Shown: positions 53,462 through 62,945, numbered from the stretch's first letter. The stretch is DNA of 64,000 bases from Propionivibrio sp. (GCA_016705685.1 JADJLB010000010.1:526501-590500); one strand, 5' to 3'. Notes: a model not told the origin generated them from the letters alone. Numbers and translations: made by a program.

Positions 53462-53572
53462 GCCATACCCCTTTATTTGCATGACCATAATTTAGAGCGA
53501 GCCGCTCCTCGGGAGAATCCTCCTGTAGACGCATTCCGAGCCGGAATTGGTACTACCGTCCTCGGCGACCCC

Positions 53573-53590
53573 CTAGTTCCGTAGAACTAG
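53573..53590. promoter_or_regulatory. Inverted repeat upstream of narK1, possible NarL site
   Basis: Perfect 7-bp arms CTAGTTC and GAACTAG separated by 4 bp, 112 bp before the narK1 start. Read as heptamers it is TAGTTCC-GT-AGAACTA, in the 7-2-7 layout of NarL operators but with TAG in place of TAC. The neighbouring TACTACC (from 53551) is a further heptamer-like match. Identity as a NarL site is tentative. Confidence 0.4.
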
Positions 53591-53613
53591 ACTGCGCATA
53601 TTCCCGGCGCTAT

Positions 53614-53627
53614 TTGATTTGGATCAA
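53614..53627. promoter_or_regulatory. FNR/ANR-type box upstream of narK1
   Basis: TTGATTTGGATCAA matches the FNR consensus TTGAT-N4-ATCAA in every fixed base. Its centre lies about 160 bp before the narK1 start. It overlaps the narL stop codon (53624-53626). Anaerobic activation of narK1K2GHJI by an FNR-type protein is the expected role. Confidence 0.88.
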
Positions 53628-54355
53628 AGCAGGCCGTGCTCGGATGCGATAACCGCCGCATGAACGCGCGAACTGACATCGAGTTTGCGCAACACGTGCT
53701 GGACGTGGATCTTGACGGTGGTTTCGGCAATGCCGAATTCGCGTGCGATCTCCTTGTTGCTGGCGCCGCGCGCAATCCCTCGCAAAATATCGAGTTCGCG
53801 CGGCGACAGGCTGTCTAGCACCGAACTTGCCGAGGCCGGTCTGGTCAGAGACGGGTCGGACCGGCCCGCCCCGGCGCTGGGAGGCACATAACCGTCGGAG
53901 GCGACAATCCGGTAAGCCGACACCAGCTTGCTCATCATCTCCGGCGCCACGATATTTTCGCCTTGCATGGCGCTTTTGATGGCCGCGGCCAAGGCTTCAC
54001 CTTCCGCAGTCTTCAGCAGGTAGCCGACCGCACCGCCACACAAGGCGGCGGCGAGGTCATTTTCGTCTTCGCTGACGGTCAACATCAGAATCCGCGCTGC
54101 GGGTGCCGCATCCCGCAGAGCCGGTAAGGCATCGACACCTTGGACGCCGGGCAGGTGGTTATCGAGCAAGATGATATCGGGCTGCAGCTCCTGAGCCTTG
54201 CGCAACGCTTCACCCGCATCTGCGGCGTCGCCGACGACTCGCAACTGCGGGTCGCGAGTCAGCAGCGCGGTCAGGCCGCGGCGGAAGAGCGTATGGTCGT
54301 CGACGACCAGCAGACGGATCGGCGGCATGTCGGGGTGCAATGTGTCAATGCTCAT
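53624..54355 (-). CDS. narL: Nitrate/nitrite response regulator NarL
   Basis: 243-residue NarL/FixJ regulator. Receiver with VVDDHTLFRRG and phospho-Asp in IILLDNHLPGVQG; Lys in GYLLKTAEGE; a Ser/Pro/Ala-rich linker; and the C-terminal LuxR-type HTH: LSPRELDILRGIARGASNKEIAREFGIAETTVKIHVQHVLRKLDV. It overlaps narX by 4 bp (ATGA) and is followed by the narK1 promoter region, whose FNR box includes the narL stop. It should respond to nitrate through NarX and act on the nar promoter. Confidence 0.96.
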   Translation of the reverse strand: MSIDTLHPDMPPIRLLVVDDHTLFRRGLTALLTRDPQLRVVGDAADAGEALRKAQELQPDIILLDNHLPGVQGVDALPALRDAAPAARILMLTVSEDENDLAAALCGGAVGYLLKTAEGEALAAAIKSAMQGENIVAPEMMSKLVSAYRIVASDGYVPPSAGAGRSDPSLTRPASASSVLDSLSPRELDILRGIARGASNKEIAREFGIAETTVKIHVQHVLRKLDVSSRVHAAVIASEHGLL

Positions 54356-56265
54356 GCCATGGCTCCCTTGGGTACCGGCGCTTCGTCCGGCATCGGATCC
54401 GCCGGGGCCGGCAGCGTTAGAACGACGGTACTACCGTGGCCCGGCGTGGAAATGACGTTGAGTTCGGCGCCGATGCGCTGGGCGCGCTCCTTCATGATGC
54501 GAAGCCCGACATGCGTTTCATCCAGCGCGTCGTTATCGACCTGGAATCCGATGCCGTCGTCACGCACCTCAAAACGCCACGCCGGTTGTTGCTCAATCGC
54601 CAGCTGGACATGCGAGGCACGGGCATGCTTGCGCACGTTAGACAAGGCTTCCTGCACGATATGCAGCACCTGGATTTGCACGTCCGGCGGAAGCGGCATG
54701 CCTCGCCCGCGCATGCTCATCGATGCCTTGACGCCACTCTGGTGCTCGAATTTTCGTAAGGTTGTGGACAACGCGGGCTCGATCTCTTCGTCATTGGCGC
54801 GGGTTCGAAAATGCAACAGCAGCTCGCGCACATTGCCATAACTTTCACGAACGCCGGTATCGATTTCTTCAAGCACTCCCTGAATCTCGACTGCATTCTC
54901 CGACTGAACGGCGTCGCGCAACAACTGCACCTGTATTTTCAAGAAAGCCAATGACTGGGCGATTGAATCATGCAGTTCGCGCGCCAGATACATGCGCTCC
55001 TGCGACACCGCCGCTTCCTTTTCCAGCGCATTGAGACGGAGGTTTTCCATGGCGCTGGCCAAGTGGTTGCCCAGAACTTCCAGCAAAGAGCGCACGGCAG
55101 GCGGCGGCGACACGATGGCGTTGAAAAACAGGTCGATTTCTCCCATCAGCCGCTCATGCAAGCGGATCGGAACATTGATCACGGTTTTAAAGCCGGCTTT
55201 TGCGCATAGCAGTTTCGAATTTTCCGGCTCGCCCTGTATCGGGACGACGCGCAATCTTGCTTCTGAGCCGATTTCCCCGCAATAACAGCTTCCCTTGTCG
55301 ATGCATTGCTCGGCATCGACAAGGGACTGGGGCATGCCGAGCGCTGCCAGCATCAGATAATGCTGGTTGTCCTGATCCGACCAGCGAATCGTAACGCCAT
55401 CGGCTCTGGCAATACGGGCCATGCTCTTGACGAAACCCTGGCTCAGATCGTCAAGCGTGGTCGCGTTCGCGACCAAGGTGGTGACTTCATACAGGCCTTC
55501 CAGCCGCTCTTTTTTTTCTTCGAGCTCACTGGTCTTTTCAGTCACTTTGTGTTCGAGATTGCGGTACATCGATTGCAGATTGTCGGCCATGCCGTTAAAC
55601 CCCATGGCCAGCATGCCAAATTCATCGCTGCTGACATGATTGACGCGCGAATCGAAATCGCCCTGCTGGATTTTTTCGATAGCCAGCTTGAGCTGGCCCA
55701 CCGGCTCCAGAACGAATACGTACCCGGTATAGATCAGTATCGCGGCAACCAGAATGGCCATGCCCAACACCGACATCTGCAGCAGATACAGCAAGGACGT
55801 CCAAAGCGCCATGTGCGATTCGATGCTGATCACCAGCGCGTCGATATCCGAAACAAATGCGCCGGTCTCGATGCGCAACGCATCGAGTTGCGTGTGACTG
55901 CCGTCCAGCCAATGGTCGCGATAGCCTGCCCAGTGTCCAACGACCGTTTCGAACTTGTCGCGAACGACATTGTCCCACGGCACGAAAAGCGGTCGGTCCG
56001 GATCGCCCATGCGCAATACGGCCACGCTTTGTTCGAATTGCGCAATCTGCTGGGTCAACTCACTGGTCTGTTCAAGGCTGACGGACAGAGCCATGCGGTA
56101 GGTTTGCATGCGCATGCGCCCCGCTTCGTTGATCGCGGCGGCACCCCCGTCGAGTTGCCAGGACACCCACAGCGTCGCGGCTGTCGAGATCAGCACAAAC
56201 ACCAGGAAGGGCGCCACCACCAAGGTTAATTTGGTACCCAAACTCCATTGCGTGTTGGACGTCAT
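54352..56265 (-). CDS. narX: Nitrate/nitrite sensor kinase NarX
   Basis: 637-residue membrane sensor. First helix (LTLVVAPFLVFVLISTAATLWVSW), periplasmic domain beginning with the P-box INEAGRMRMQTYRMAL that binds nitrate, second helix (about 165-190), HAMP, a Cys-bearing GAF-like central module (CIDKGSCYCGEIGSEAR, similar to that of E. coli NarX), then a HisKA_3 box (YLARELHDSIAQSLAFLKIQ) and HATPase (DDGIGFQ, GLRIMKERAQRIG). Translationally coupled to narL. Transcribed away from the hydrolase gene across a 200-bp gap. Confidence 0.95.
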   Translation of the reverse strand: MTSNTQWSLGTKLTLVVAPFLVFVLISTAATLWVSWQLDGGAAAINEAGRMRMQTYRMALSVSLEQTSELTQQIAQFEQSVAVLRMGDPDRPLFVPWDNVVRDKFETVVGHWAGYRDHWLDGSHTQLDALRIETGAFVSDIDALVISIESHMALWTSLLYLLQMSVLGMAILVAAILIYTGYVFVLEPVGQLKLAIEKIQQGDFDSRVNHVSSDEFGMLAMGFNGMADNLQSMYRNLEHKVTEKTSELEEKKERLEGLYEVTTLVANATTLDDLSQGFVKSMARIARADGVTIRWSDQDNQHYLMLAALGMPQSLVDAEQCIDKGSCYCGEIGSEARLRVVPIQGEPENSKLLCAKAGFKTVINVPIRLHERLMGEIDLFFNAIVSPPPAVRSLLEVLGNHLASAMENLRLNALEKEAAVSQERMYLARELHDSIAQSLAFLKIQVQLLRDAVQSENAVEIQGVLEEIDTGVRESYGNVRELLLHFRTRANDEEIEPALSTTLRKFEHQSGVKASMSMRGRGMPLPPDVQIQVLHIVQEALSNVRKHARASHVQLAIEQQPAWRFEVRDDGIGFQVDNDALDETHVGLRIMKERAQRIGAELNVISTPGHGSTVVLTLPAPADPMPDEAPVPKGAMA

Positions 56266-56465
56266 TGATGGAAATTGATAGCCCGAAGTTTCGTTCTAGG
56301 ACGACGATGTGTTAAAAAGGTCAATGCAACTGATCGTAACACTACCCGATTGAAGCGATCGAGGGAAAATGGGCCGTTCCCGCATCGGGCGACCGGTCGA
56401 TGCCAAAGCGCAACGCATCGGTTTTCCCGGCCCCGGGCCGATGACTTCATGAGATTCTGACCCCT

Positions 56466-57350
56466 ATGCCACGCATTTCTGCCAACACCATCGAGCTGTT
56501 CTACGAATCGTTCGGTTCGGCCAGCGCTCCTACCGTTCTCTTGATCATGGGGCTTGGCGCGCAATTGACGCGCTGGAATATCGAACTCTGCGACCTGTTG
56601 GTGCACCGAGGCTATCGCGTCATCCGCTTCGATAACCGTGACTCTGGATTGTCGACGCGCTGCGATGGGCTGGCGCTACCCGATTTCAGTGCCCTTCTGC
56701 GCGGCGCTTCACCGTTTGCCCTGCCCTATACCCTGGAAACGATGGCCGCCGATAGTATTGGCCTGCTCGATGCGCTTGAGATCGAACAGGCGCACCTGGT
56801 CGGCGCCTCGATGGGCGGAGCGATTGCCCAAATCATCGCCGCCCGCTACCCGGAACGCACGCATTCGCTGACCAGCATCATGTCGTCGAGCGGCAACCCG
56901 ATGCTGCCACCACCCACTTCTGCCGCCGCCATGTCGCTGTTCGCCCCGCTGCCCGTGACTCAGGATCGCCAAAGCGTTGTTCAGGATGCCATCGCGCGCC
57001 ACCGGTCGGTGGCCAGCCCGGCGTATCCGACGGCGGAGGAAGACCTGGAGTTACTGTTCGGCCAGGAGTATGACCGCAGCTTCAATCCGCAGGGCGTGGC
57101 CAGGCAACTCGGCGCCCTCATCGCCAACGGCGATCGACGAGCGCTGCTGAAGCGCATCGCCTGCCCGACCGTCGTTCTCCATGGGAAGGACGATCCGCTG
57201 ATCAATCTGGCCTGCGGCGAGGATGTCGCCAACCACATTCCCGAGGCGGAACTGCGCGTTGTCGATGGCATGGGACACGATTTCCCGGTGGCGCTGTCGG
57301 CGACCTTCGCCGACGCGATCTGTCAGGCAGCGACACGAGCGGCATGCTGA
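56466..57350 (+). CDS. Alpha/beta hydrolase
   Basis: 294-residue serine hydrolase of the alpha/beta fold. The oxyanion region is LLIMGLGAQLTRW, the nucleophile elbow GASMGG (Ser115), the acid in VLHGKDDPLI and the catalytic His in GMGHDFP. A cap domain sits between about 125 and 210. Sequence resembles esterases or haloperoxidase-like hydrolases of unknown substrate; no pathway neighbours help. The nearest gene, a GST, converges on it with 25 bp between. Confidence 0.88.
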   Translation: MPRISANTIELFYESFGSASAPTVLLIMGLGAQLTRWNIELCDLLVHRGYRVIRFDNRDSGLSTRCDGLALPDFSALLRGASPFALPYTLETMAADSIGLLDALEIEQAHLVGASMGGAIAQIIAARYPERTHSLTSIMSSSGNPMLPPPTSAAAMSLFAPLPVTQDRQSVVQDAIARHRSVASPAYPTAEEDLELLFGQEYDRSFNPQGVARQLGALIANGDRRALLKRIACPTVVLHGKDDPLINLACGEDVANHIPEAELRVVDGMGHDFPVALSATFADAICQAATRAAC

Positions 57351-57375
57351 CAGAATACCGGCCGACCCAAGGAAT

Positions 57376-57993
57376 CTAGCGCGTTGCGCGTGCCAACCAG
57401 GCTTTCACGCCCGCGTGCTCGCTAACGCTGCGGAAGACCCGTTGCAGCTTCGGACAGTGGTCAAACACCGTCGTTGGCACATAGTCGACTGTTCCCGACG
57501 TCAACCAGCGCACGATCATGTACAGCTTGAGGTCGACAACATTTAGCTTGTCGCCGCCCACAAAGGACGATTCGCCGAGCAACCGCTCGACGTTTGCGCC
57601 CCATGTCGGCAGGTCGTTGCTTGCCAGCGCCTCGCGGGCGGAGCGCTTCTGGGCTTCATCGGTAATGCGGAGCGTTGGCCCCACGATGGAGCGCAGATCC
57701 TCGACGTAGCACATCAGTGCCTCGTGGTACGCCGCCTCCAGGTCATCTTTCGGGTGCAGGCCATGCTGCCGGCCGATGTAGACCAGAATCGCGTTCGACT
57801 GCGCAAGCGGCGGCTTGCCGGCCGGTTCGAAAACCGGCAGCGAACCAAAAGGGGTCTGCGGTTTGAGTTTCGGCCAATCCGCGGTCGGGATGCGCACATC
57901 GTCGAAATCGACACCCGCAAGATGCAGGGCGATGCGGCACTCTTCGCCGCGGCTACCGGCGAAGTCAAAGTAAACGAGGCGGGGCTTGGACAT
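57376..57993 (-). CDS. Glutathione S-transferase (sigma-like)
   Basis: 205-residue GST. The thioredoxin-like N-terminal domain begins PRLVYFDFAGSRGEECRIALHLAGVDF and has the cis-Pro glutathione site in FGSLPVFE and the QSNAILVYIG block. The helical C-terminal domain ends KVKAWLAR-like (HAGVKAWLARATR). The length is standard. The ATG at 57993, with AGGA 10 nt before, is chosen over an upstream codon that would add 11 residues. Substrate unknown; it is not in an operon with the convergent hydrolase. Confidence 0.88.
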   Translation of the reverse strand: MSKPRLVYFDFAGSRGEECRIALHLAGVDFDDVRIPTADWPKLKPQTPFGSLPVFEPAGKPPLAQSNAILVYIGRQHGLHPKDDLEAAYHEALMCYVEDLRSIVGPTLRITDEAQKRSAREALASNDLPTWGANVERLLGESSFVGGDKLNVVDLKLYMIVRWLTSGTVDYVPTTVFDHCPKLQRVFRSVSEHAGVKAWLARATR

Positions 57994-58216
57994 GGCAGTG
58001 GATCCTTCATCAAAGGGGGTTTGCACAAGGGCGTGCTCGGCACGAACAACCGTAGCGCATTATCGGCAAGCGTGATCGGCTTGGCAATGCGCCGGCCAGA
58101 GCGGCACCCGCTGACCCCGCGTTCCGCCATGCGGCCGGCGGGTCGCGCGCAACCACTCAATTCAGACGTATGTTTGTTGGTGATCGCCACCAGAGTCTTG
58201 TGAGCAGGTCAACGTG

Positions 58217-58264
58217 TTTGTACATACAATAAACATTGACGTGCTATCTATTTGTGCATACACT
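58217..58264 (+). promoter_or_regulatory. brnTA promoter with repeated operator-like sites
   Basis: TTGACG (58236-58241) and TACACT (58259-58264) are spaced by 17 bp. A 12-bp sequence TTTGTRCATACA occurs twice in direct orientation (58217-58228 and 58251-58262), once upstream of -35 and once over -10. That is the layout expected for autorepression by the antitoxin. Transcription would start near 58271, only 2 nt before the toxin ATG, so the message may be leaderless. Confidence 0.65.
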
Positions 58265-58272
58265 TCTGATCT

Positions 58273-58551
58273 ATGAAAGTCGACTTCGACCCGCTCAAGA
58301 ACGAGCGAAACATCAGAGAGCGTCAACTCTCATTCGAACGAGCGGCAGAAGTCGATTTCAACACGGCGCTGGTATTTCCCGACACCCGAAAGGCATATGG
58401 CGAAACTCGTTACATCGCGCTGTGTTACTTGGATCGCCGGTTGCATGTGCTGTGCTTTACCGAGACCGAAATGGGCATTCGGGTAATCAGCTTCCGCAAG
58501 GCAAATACGAGAGAGGCAAATCAATATGGCAAGTCGCAAACCCCTGATTGA
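58273..58551 (+). CDS. brnT: BrnT-family type II toxin
   Basis: 92-residue ribonuclease toxin of the BrnT/RelE-like fold. Family features: FDPLKNERNIRERQLSFERAAEVDF near the N-terminus, a central YGETRYIALCYLDRRLHVLCFTE strand set and the late RVISFRKANTREANQYG with conserved Arg and basic residues. No SD precedes the ATG. It overlaps brnA by 26 bp, toxin first as in characterised brnTA operons. The tail SQTPD after the conserved end lies in the overlap. Confidence 0.93.
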   Translation: MKVDFDPLKNERNIRERQLSFERAAEVDFNTALVFPDTRKAYGETRYIALCYLDRRLHVLCFTETEMGIRVISFRKANTREANQYGKSQTPD

Positions 58552-58801
58552 CGCGGACGGTGAAGTCCGCGAACTGACGGCCGAAGACATGGCGAAATTC
58601 AAGCCAACCGCTGAGGCATTACCCGCATCCTTCAGAAAAAAACTCGGCGTACGTGGTCCTCAGAAAACACCGACCAAAGAGCGCATCACCATCCGCTTGT
58701 CGAGAGAGGTCGTTGAGCAATTTCGTGCAAGCGGCGAAGGCTGGCAGACCCGTGTGGATGCCGCCTTGCGCGAGTGGCTCCAGAACCACTCTCCGGCGTA
58801 A
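58526..58801 (+). CDS. brnA: BrnA-family antitoxin
   Basis: 91-residue partner of BrnT. The N-terminal part (ELTAEDMAKFKPTAEALPASFRKKLG) contacts the toxin in the family. The C-terminal ribbon-helix-helix, KERITIRLSREVVEQFRASGEGWQTRVDAALREWL, binds DNA as a dimer and probably recognises the TTTGTRCATACA repeats upstream. GAGAGGC upstream of the ATG at 58526 provides an SD inside brnT. Confidence 0.93.
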   Translation: MASRKPLIDADGEVRELTAEDMAKFKPTAEALPASFRKKLGVRGPQKTPTKERITIRLSREVVEQFRASGEGWQTRVDAALREWLQNHSPA

Positions 58802-58897
58802 GCCATTGCTCTAATCAATCGTGGGATCGATCCCGTCGTTCCAGAAGTGCTGCGCCCAAAAAATCTGCGCAGCCGCCGCTTCGGGTAAAATCGGCCG

Positions 58898-59956
58898 ATG
58901 ATTTATTCGCTGCTGCGCAATGTCTTCTTTTCGCTCGACCCCGAGATGGCCCACGATCTGGGGATGTCCGGCGTCGACTTCCTCAACCGGGCGGGGATCG
59001 CCTGCCTGCTGGCCTCGCCGCCTCCGCCCGACCCGGTCGAGGTCATGGGGCTGAAGTTCCGCAATCCGGTCGGCCTGGCCGCCGGCCTGGACAAGAATGG
59101 AGAACACGTCGACGCGCTGGCCGCCCTCGGTTTCGGCTTTATCGAGATCGGTACCGTGACGCCGCGCCCGCAACCGGGCAACCCCAAGCCACGGATGTTC
59201 CGCATTGTCCAGAAACAGGCCATCATCAACCGCCTGGGCTTCAACAACGATGGTGTCGATCAACTGCTATCCAACATTTCGGACGCGCAGTTCCCGCAGC
59301 GCGGCGGCATCCTCGGCATCAACATCGGCAAGAACTTCGACACGCCCATCGAAAACGCAGTGGACGACTACCTGATCTGCCTGGAGCGGGTGTATCAAGC
59401 CGCCAGCTATGTCACCGTCAATATTTCCAGCCCGAACACCAAAAATCTGCGCGATTTGCAGAACGACGCGGCGCTCGATGCGCTGCTCGGCGGCCTGAAG
59501 GCGGCACAGAACCGTCTGGCGGAAAAGCATGGCAAGTATGTCCCGCTGGTGCTGAAAATCGCGCCGGATCTTGAAGACGCACAGATTCAGTCGATCGCCG
59601 ACCTTCTGCGCCTGCATCGCATGGACGGCGTAATCGCCACCAACACCACGCTGTCTCGCGACGGGGTTGAGGGCAAGGTGAACGCCAGTGAGGCCGGGGG
59701 GCTGTCGGGCGCCCCGCTGTTCAAGCGCGCCACAGCCGTGCTGAATAAGCTCGCCGTCGCCCTGGCCGGCGAAATACCGATCATCGGCGTCGGCGGCATC
59801 ATGACCGGCGACGATGCGCTGGCCAAACGGGAGGCTGGCGCGAGCCTGGTTCAGCTTTATTCGGGCTTCATCTATCGCGGTCCGGCCTTGATCGCCGAAG
59901 CTGCGGCGGCCCTGGCCAATTCAAACCGCCCGAACGCACCGACCGTTGCCCGATAG
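58898..59956 (+). CDS. pyrD: Dihydroorotate dehydrogenase (quinone), class 2
   Basis: 352-residue membrane-associated FMN enzyme that oxidises dihydroorotate with quinone as acceptor in pyrimidine synthesis. The N-terminal amphipathic part ([23 protein letters not shown]) marks class 2. Other blocks are [31 protein letters not shown], the catalytic Ser in [29 protein letters not shown] and the FMN-phosphate site [35 protein letters not shown]. It stands alone between brnTA and rnf. Confidence 0.97.
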   Translation: MIYSLLRNVFFSLDPEMAHDLGMSGVDFLNRAGIACLLASPPPPDPVEVMGLKFRNPVGLAAGLDKNGEHVDALAALGFGFIEIGTVTPRPQPGNPKPRMFRIVQKQAIINRLGFNNDGVDQLLSNISDAQFPQRGGILGINIGKNFDTPIENAVDDYLICLERVYQAASYVTVNISSPNTKNLRDLQNDAALDALLGGLKAAQNRLAEKHGKYVPLVLKIAPDLEDAQIQSIADLLRLHRMDGVIATNTTLSRDGVEGKVNASEAGGLSGAPLFKRATAVLNKLAVALAGEIPIIGVGGIMTGDDALAKREAGASLVQLYSGFIYRGPALIAEAAAALANSNRPNAPTVAR

Positions 59957-60064
59957 CGCTACAGTCAACAGGGTTGAACGCTGTCCGCCGATAGGGGATA
60001 ATTTCAAGGCTTTGCAGCGCTTGCTGCCGTGCTTGCCGCCCTTTCCCGCATTGCCATTCGAGCC

Positions 60065-60649
60065 ATGACCCACTATCTATTCATCATCATCGGCGCTGTT
60101 CTGGTCAACAACGTCGTTCTGGTGAAGATCCTTGGTCTGTGCCCTTTCATGGGCGTCTCCAAAAAACTCGAAACCGCCCTGGGCATGGGCGCGGCAACCA
60201 CTTTTGTCCTGACCGTGGCGACGGGCGCCAGTTATATCATCGACCACTTCATGCTCATGCCCTTCGGGCTGGAATACCTGCGCACGCTCTCATTCATCGT
60301 CACCATCGCCGCCATCGTTCAATTGACCGAGATGGTGATCCAGAAAACCAGCCCGCTGCTGCATCAGGTGCTGGGCATCTACCTGCCGCTGATCACCACC
60401 AACTGCGCGGTGCTCGGCGTACCGCTGCTCAACGTGGTGAACAAGCATAACTTCATCGAATCGCTGTTCTTCGGCGCCAGCAGCGCCATCGGCTTTTCGC
60501 TGGTGCTGATTCTCTTTGCCGGGATACGCGAGCGCGTCGAAGGGGCCGACGTTCCGGTTTATTTCCGCGGGGTGGCCATCGCCATGGTCACTGCCGGACT
60601 GATGTCGCTCGCTTTCATGGGTTTTGCCGGCCTGGATAAATACAACTGA
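60065..60649 (+). CDS. rnfA: Rnf complex subunit A
   Basis: 194-residue integral membrane subunit with six helices of the Rnf ferredoxin:NAD+ oxidoreductase (or SoxR-reducing Rsx) complex. It begins [34 protein letters not shown], contains [14 protein letters not shown] and ends [13 protein letters not shown] use the ATG at 60065, which starts the usual sequence, rather than a start 12 codons upstream. It overlaps rnfB (TGATG). Order rnfA-B-C-D is the standard one. Confidence 0.97.
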   Translation: MTHYLFIIIGAVLVNNVVLVKILGLCPFMGVSKKLETALGMGAATTFVLTVATGASYIIDHFMLMPFGLEYLRTLSFIVTIAAIVQLTEMVIQKTSPLLHQVLGIYLPLITTNCAVLGVPLLNVVNKHNFIESLFFGASSAIGFSLVLILFAGIRERVEGADVPVYFRGVAIAMVTAGLMSLAFMGFAGLDKYN

Positions 60650-61191
60650 TGATTACGGCCATCCTCGTCATGGCCCTCGGCGCCGTCATCCTGGGCGCGG
60701 CACTCGGTTTCGCCTCGATCAAATTCAAGGTCGAAGGCAACCCGCTGGTCGAAAAGATCGAAGCCATCCTTCCGCAGACGCAATGCGGCCAGTGCGGATT
60801 CCCGGGATGCAAGCCGTATGCCGAAGCCATCGCCGAAGGCGAAGTCGAGATCAACCTCTGCCCGCCCGGCGGCATGGAAGGCGTGCGCAAGCTCGCCGAC
60901 CTGCTCGGACGCGAAGTCAAGCCGCTCGAAGCGCAAGAAAAACCCAAGCAGGTGGCCATCATCGACGAGCAGACGTGTATCGGCTGTACCCTGTGCATCC
61001 AGGCCTGCCCGGTGGATGCCATCGTCGGCGCCGCCAAGCAGATGCATACCATTGTCGAATCGCTGTGTACCGGCTGCGAGTTGTGCGTCAAACCCTGCCC
61101 GGTGGAATGCATTCGCATGGAAACCCTCCACGAAACCCTCGAAAACTGGAAATGGAAATATCCGGTCATCGAAATCAAGCGCGTTGCCTGA
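60649..61191 (+). CDS. rnfB: Rnf complex ferredoxin subunit B
   Basis: 180-residue iron-sulfur subunit. An N-terminal membrane anchor ([23 protein letters not shown]) is followed by the Cys4 cluster motif [16 protein letters not shown] and two 4Fe-4S motifs, [16 protein letters not shown] and [16 protein letters not shown]. The order and spacing are those of proteobacterial RnfB. The start overlaps the rnfA stop. It should accept electrons and pass them to or from RnfC. Confidence 0.97.
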   Translation: MITAILVMALGAVILGAALGFASIKFKVEGNPLVEKIEAILPQTQCGQCGFPGCKPYAEAIAEGEVEINLCPPGGMEGVRKLADLLGREVKPLEAQEKPKQVAIIDEQTCIGCTLCIQACPVDAIVGAAKQMHTIVESLCTGCELCVKPCPVECIRMETLHETLENWKWKYPVIEIKRVA

Positions 61192-61214
61192 GCGCCAGGG
61201 ATACGGATACCCGC

Positions 61215-62945
61215 ATGCTGCAGCAGCTCTTCAGCTTCAAGGGTGGCGTCAAGCCCGATACCAACAAGGCCCCTTCGGTACAGGCACCGATCGGCACGGC
61301 GCCGCTGCCCCGGCTATTGGTTGTCCCGCTGCACCAAAGCATTGGCGGCATGCCCAATCCACTGGTCGAAGCCGGCGACCGCGTGCTCAAGGGACAGTTG
61401 ATCGGCAGCGCCGACCAATGGCTTTCGTCGGCCGTCCATGCGCCCACTTCCGGTACAGTACGGGCCATCGAGGAGCGCGTCGCCGCGCATCCCTCCGGCT
61501 TGCCGACGCTCTCGGTCGTCATCGAGCCCGACGGCCAGGACCAATGGATCGAGCGTCAACCCCTCGACTACCAGGCACTCGAACCCGAGCGCGTCCGCGA
61601 AGTCCTGCGTGATGCTGGCGTCGTTGGCCTCGGTGGCGCTGTGTTCCCCAGCCATGCCAAACTCAGCGCGGCCAAAGCGGTCGCCATGGAAGAACTGGTG
61701 ATCAACGGTGCCGAATGCGAACCGTACATGACCTGCGACGATCTGCTGATGCGCGAACGAGCCGACGATATCGTTCGCGGTTCGGGGATCTTTCGCGACC
61801 TGTTGCAACCGAAACGCGTGCTGATCGGCATTGAGGACAACAAACCGGAAGCCGCTGCAGCGATGAAAGCGGCGGTTGAAAGGCTGGGCGAAAACTTCGA
61901 GGTCATCACCGTCCCGACGCGTTACCCGGCCGGGGGCGCCAAGCAGTTGATCCGCGTGCTGACCGGCAAGGAAGTTCCGGCCAGCAAACGTTCGCCCGAA
62001 ATGGGCGTGCAATGCTTCAACGTGGCGACCGCCTACACCGCTTGGCGCGCCATCGCCCACGGCGAACCGGTGCTCTCGCGCATCGTCACGCTGACCGGCA
62101 ATGTCGAACAGGCGCGCAACTGGGACGTGCTGCTCGGAACGCCGCTCAGGGATTTCGTCGCGCTCGGGCAAGCCCGGCCCGACACCAATGGCTACCTGAT
62201 GGGCGGCCCGATGATGGGTTTCGAAATGCCCGGCCTTGATGCGCCGATCATCAAGGCCACCAACTGCATCATCGCCAGTTCAGCGCGCTTGTTTCCGCCA
62301 CCCGCGCCCGAAATGCCGTGCATCCGCTGCGGCGCCTGCGCCGAAGCCTGTCCGCACGAACTGCAGCCTTTCGAGATGTACTGGTTTGCGCGCGCCCGAA
62401 ACTTTGGCAAGACACAGGAATACAATATCTTCGACTGCATCGAATGCGGCTGTTGCAGTTATGTTTGTCCGTCGCACATTCCGCTGGTGCAGTACTTCCG
62501 CTTTGCCAAGAGCGAGATCTGGTCGCGCGAGCGGGAGAAAGCCATGGCCGATGCCGCAAAAGCCCGCTTCGAATTGCGCAACGAGCGCGAAGAGCGCGAG
62601 AAGGCCGAGAAAGCCGAACGTCTGGCCAAGGCCGCAGCGGCCAAAGCGGCGGCAAAGAAGCCCGAGCCGGCGGACAACGCGACTCCAGCAAGCGCCACTT
62701 CCGGCGTCGATGCGCCCGTCGATGCCGACCCTGCCGCAGCCAAAAAAGCCGCGATCGCCGCAGCCATGGAACGCGCCCGACAGCAACGCGAAAGCGTGCA
62801 GCCGAAGAATACCGACGGACTGAGCATCGCCCAACGCAAGGAGATTGCCGAGATCGAAGCGCGCAGAGCTCCGTTGCAAGCACGGCAAACCGCTCTCGAC
62901 ACAGAGAACACGGAGCCACAGAGGACAAAGAGCAATGACCAATAA
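61215..62945 (+). CDS. rnfC: Rnf complex subunit C
   Basis: 576-residue NADH-binding, iron-sulfur subunit. The N-terminus is MLQQLFSFKGGVKPDTNK, followed by an NADH/FMN-binding region (GVVGLGGAVFPSHAKL, INGAECEPYMTCDD), a SLBB segment, two 4Fe-4S motifs (CIRCGACAEACPHELQPF and CIECGCCSYVCPSHIPLV) and a charged, Ala-rich C-terminal extension of about 130 residues. The very end (ALDTENTEPQRTKSNDQ) is encoded by the left arm of a dispersed-type palindromic repeat, so the original stop was probably elsewhere. Frame and start (ATG at 61215, 23 bp after rnfB) are clear. Confidence 0.96.
   Translation: MLQQLFSFKGGVKPDTNKAPSVQAPIGTAPLPRLLVVPLHQSIGGMPNPLVEAGDRVLKGQLIGSADQWLSSAVHAPTSGTVRAIEERVAAHPSGLPTLSVVIEPDGQDQWIERQPLDYQALEPERVREVLRDAGVVGLGGAVFPSHAKLSAAKAVAMEELVINGAECEPYMTCDDLLMRERADDIVRGSGIFRDLLQPKRVLIGIEDNKPEAAAAMKAAVERLGENFEVITVPTRYPAGGAKQLIRVLTGKEVPASKRSPEMGVQCFNVATAYTAWRAIAHGEPVLSRIVTLTGNVEQARNWDVLLGTPLRDFVALGQARPDTNGYLMGGPMMGFEMPGLDAPIIKATNCIIASSARLFPPPAPEMPCIRCGACAEACPHELQPFEMYWFARARNFGKTQEYNIFDCIECGCCSYVCPSHIPLVQYFRFAKSEIWSREREKAMADAAKARFELRNEREEREKAEKAERLAKAAAAKAAAKKPEPADNATPASATSGVDAPVDADPAAAKKAAIAAAMERARQQRESVQPKNTDGLSIAQRKEIAEIEARRAPLQARQTALDTENTEPQRTKSNDQ

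Noticed and set aside
56266-56465. FNR-like sequence TTGAAGCGATCGA in the narX-hydrolase gap
   Set aside because: The half-sites are one base too close and one is imperfect, so it does not meet the TTGAT-N4-ATCAA pattern.
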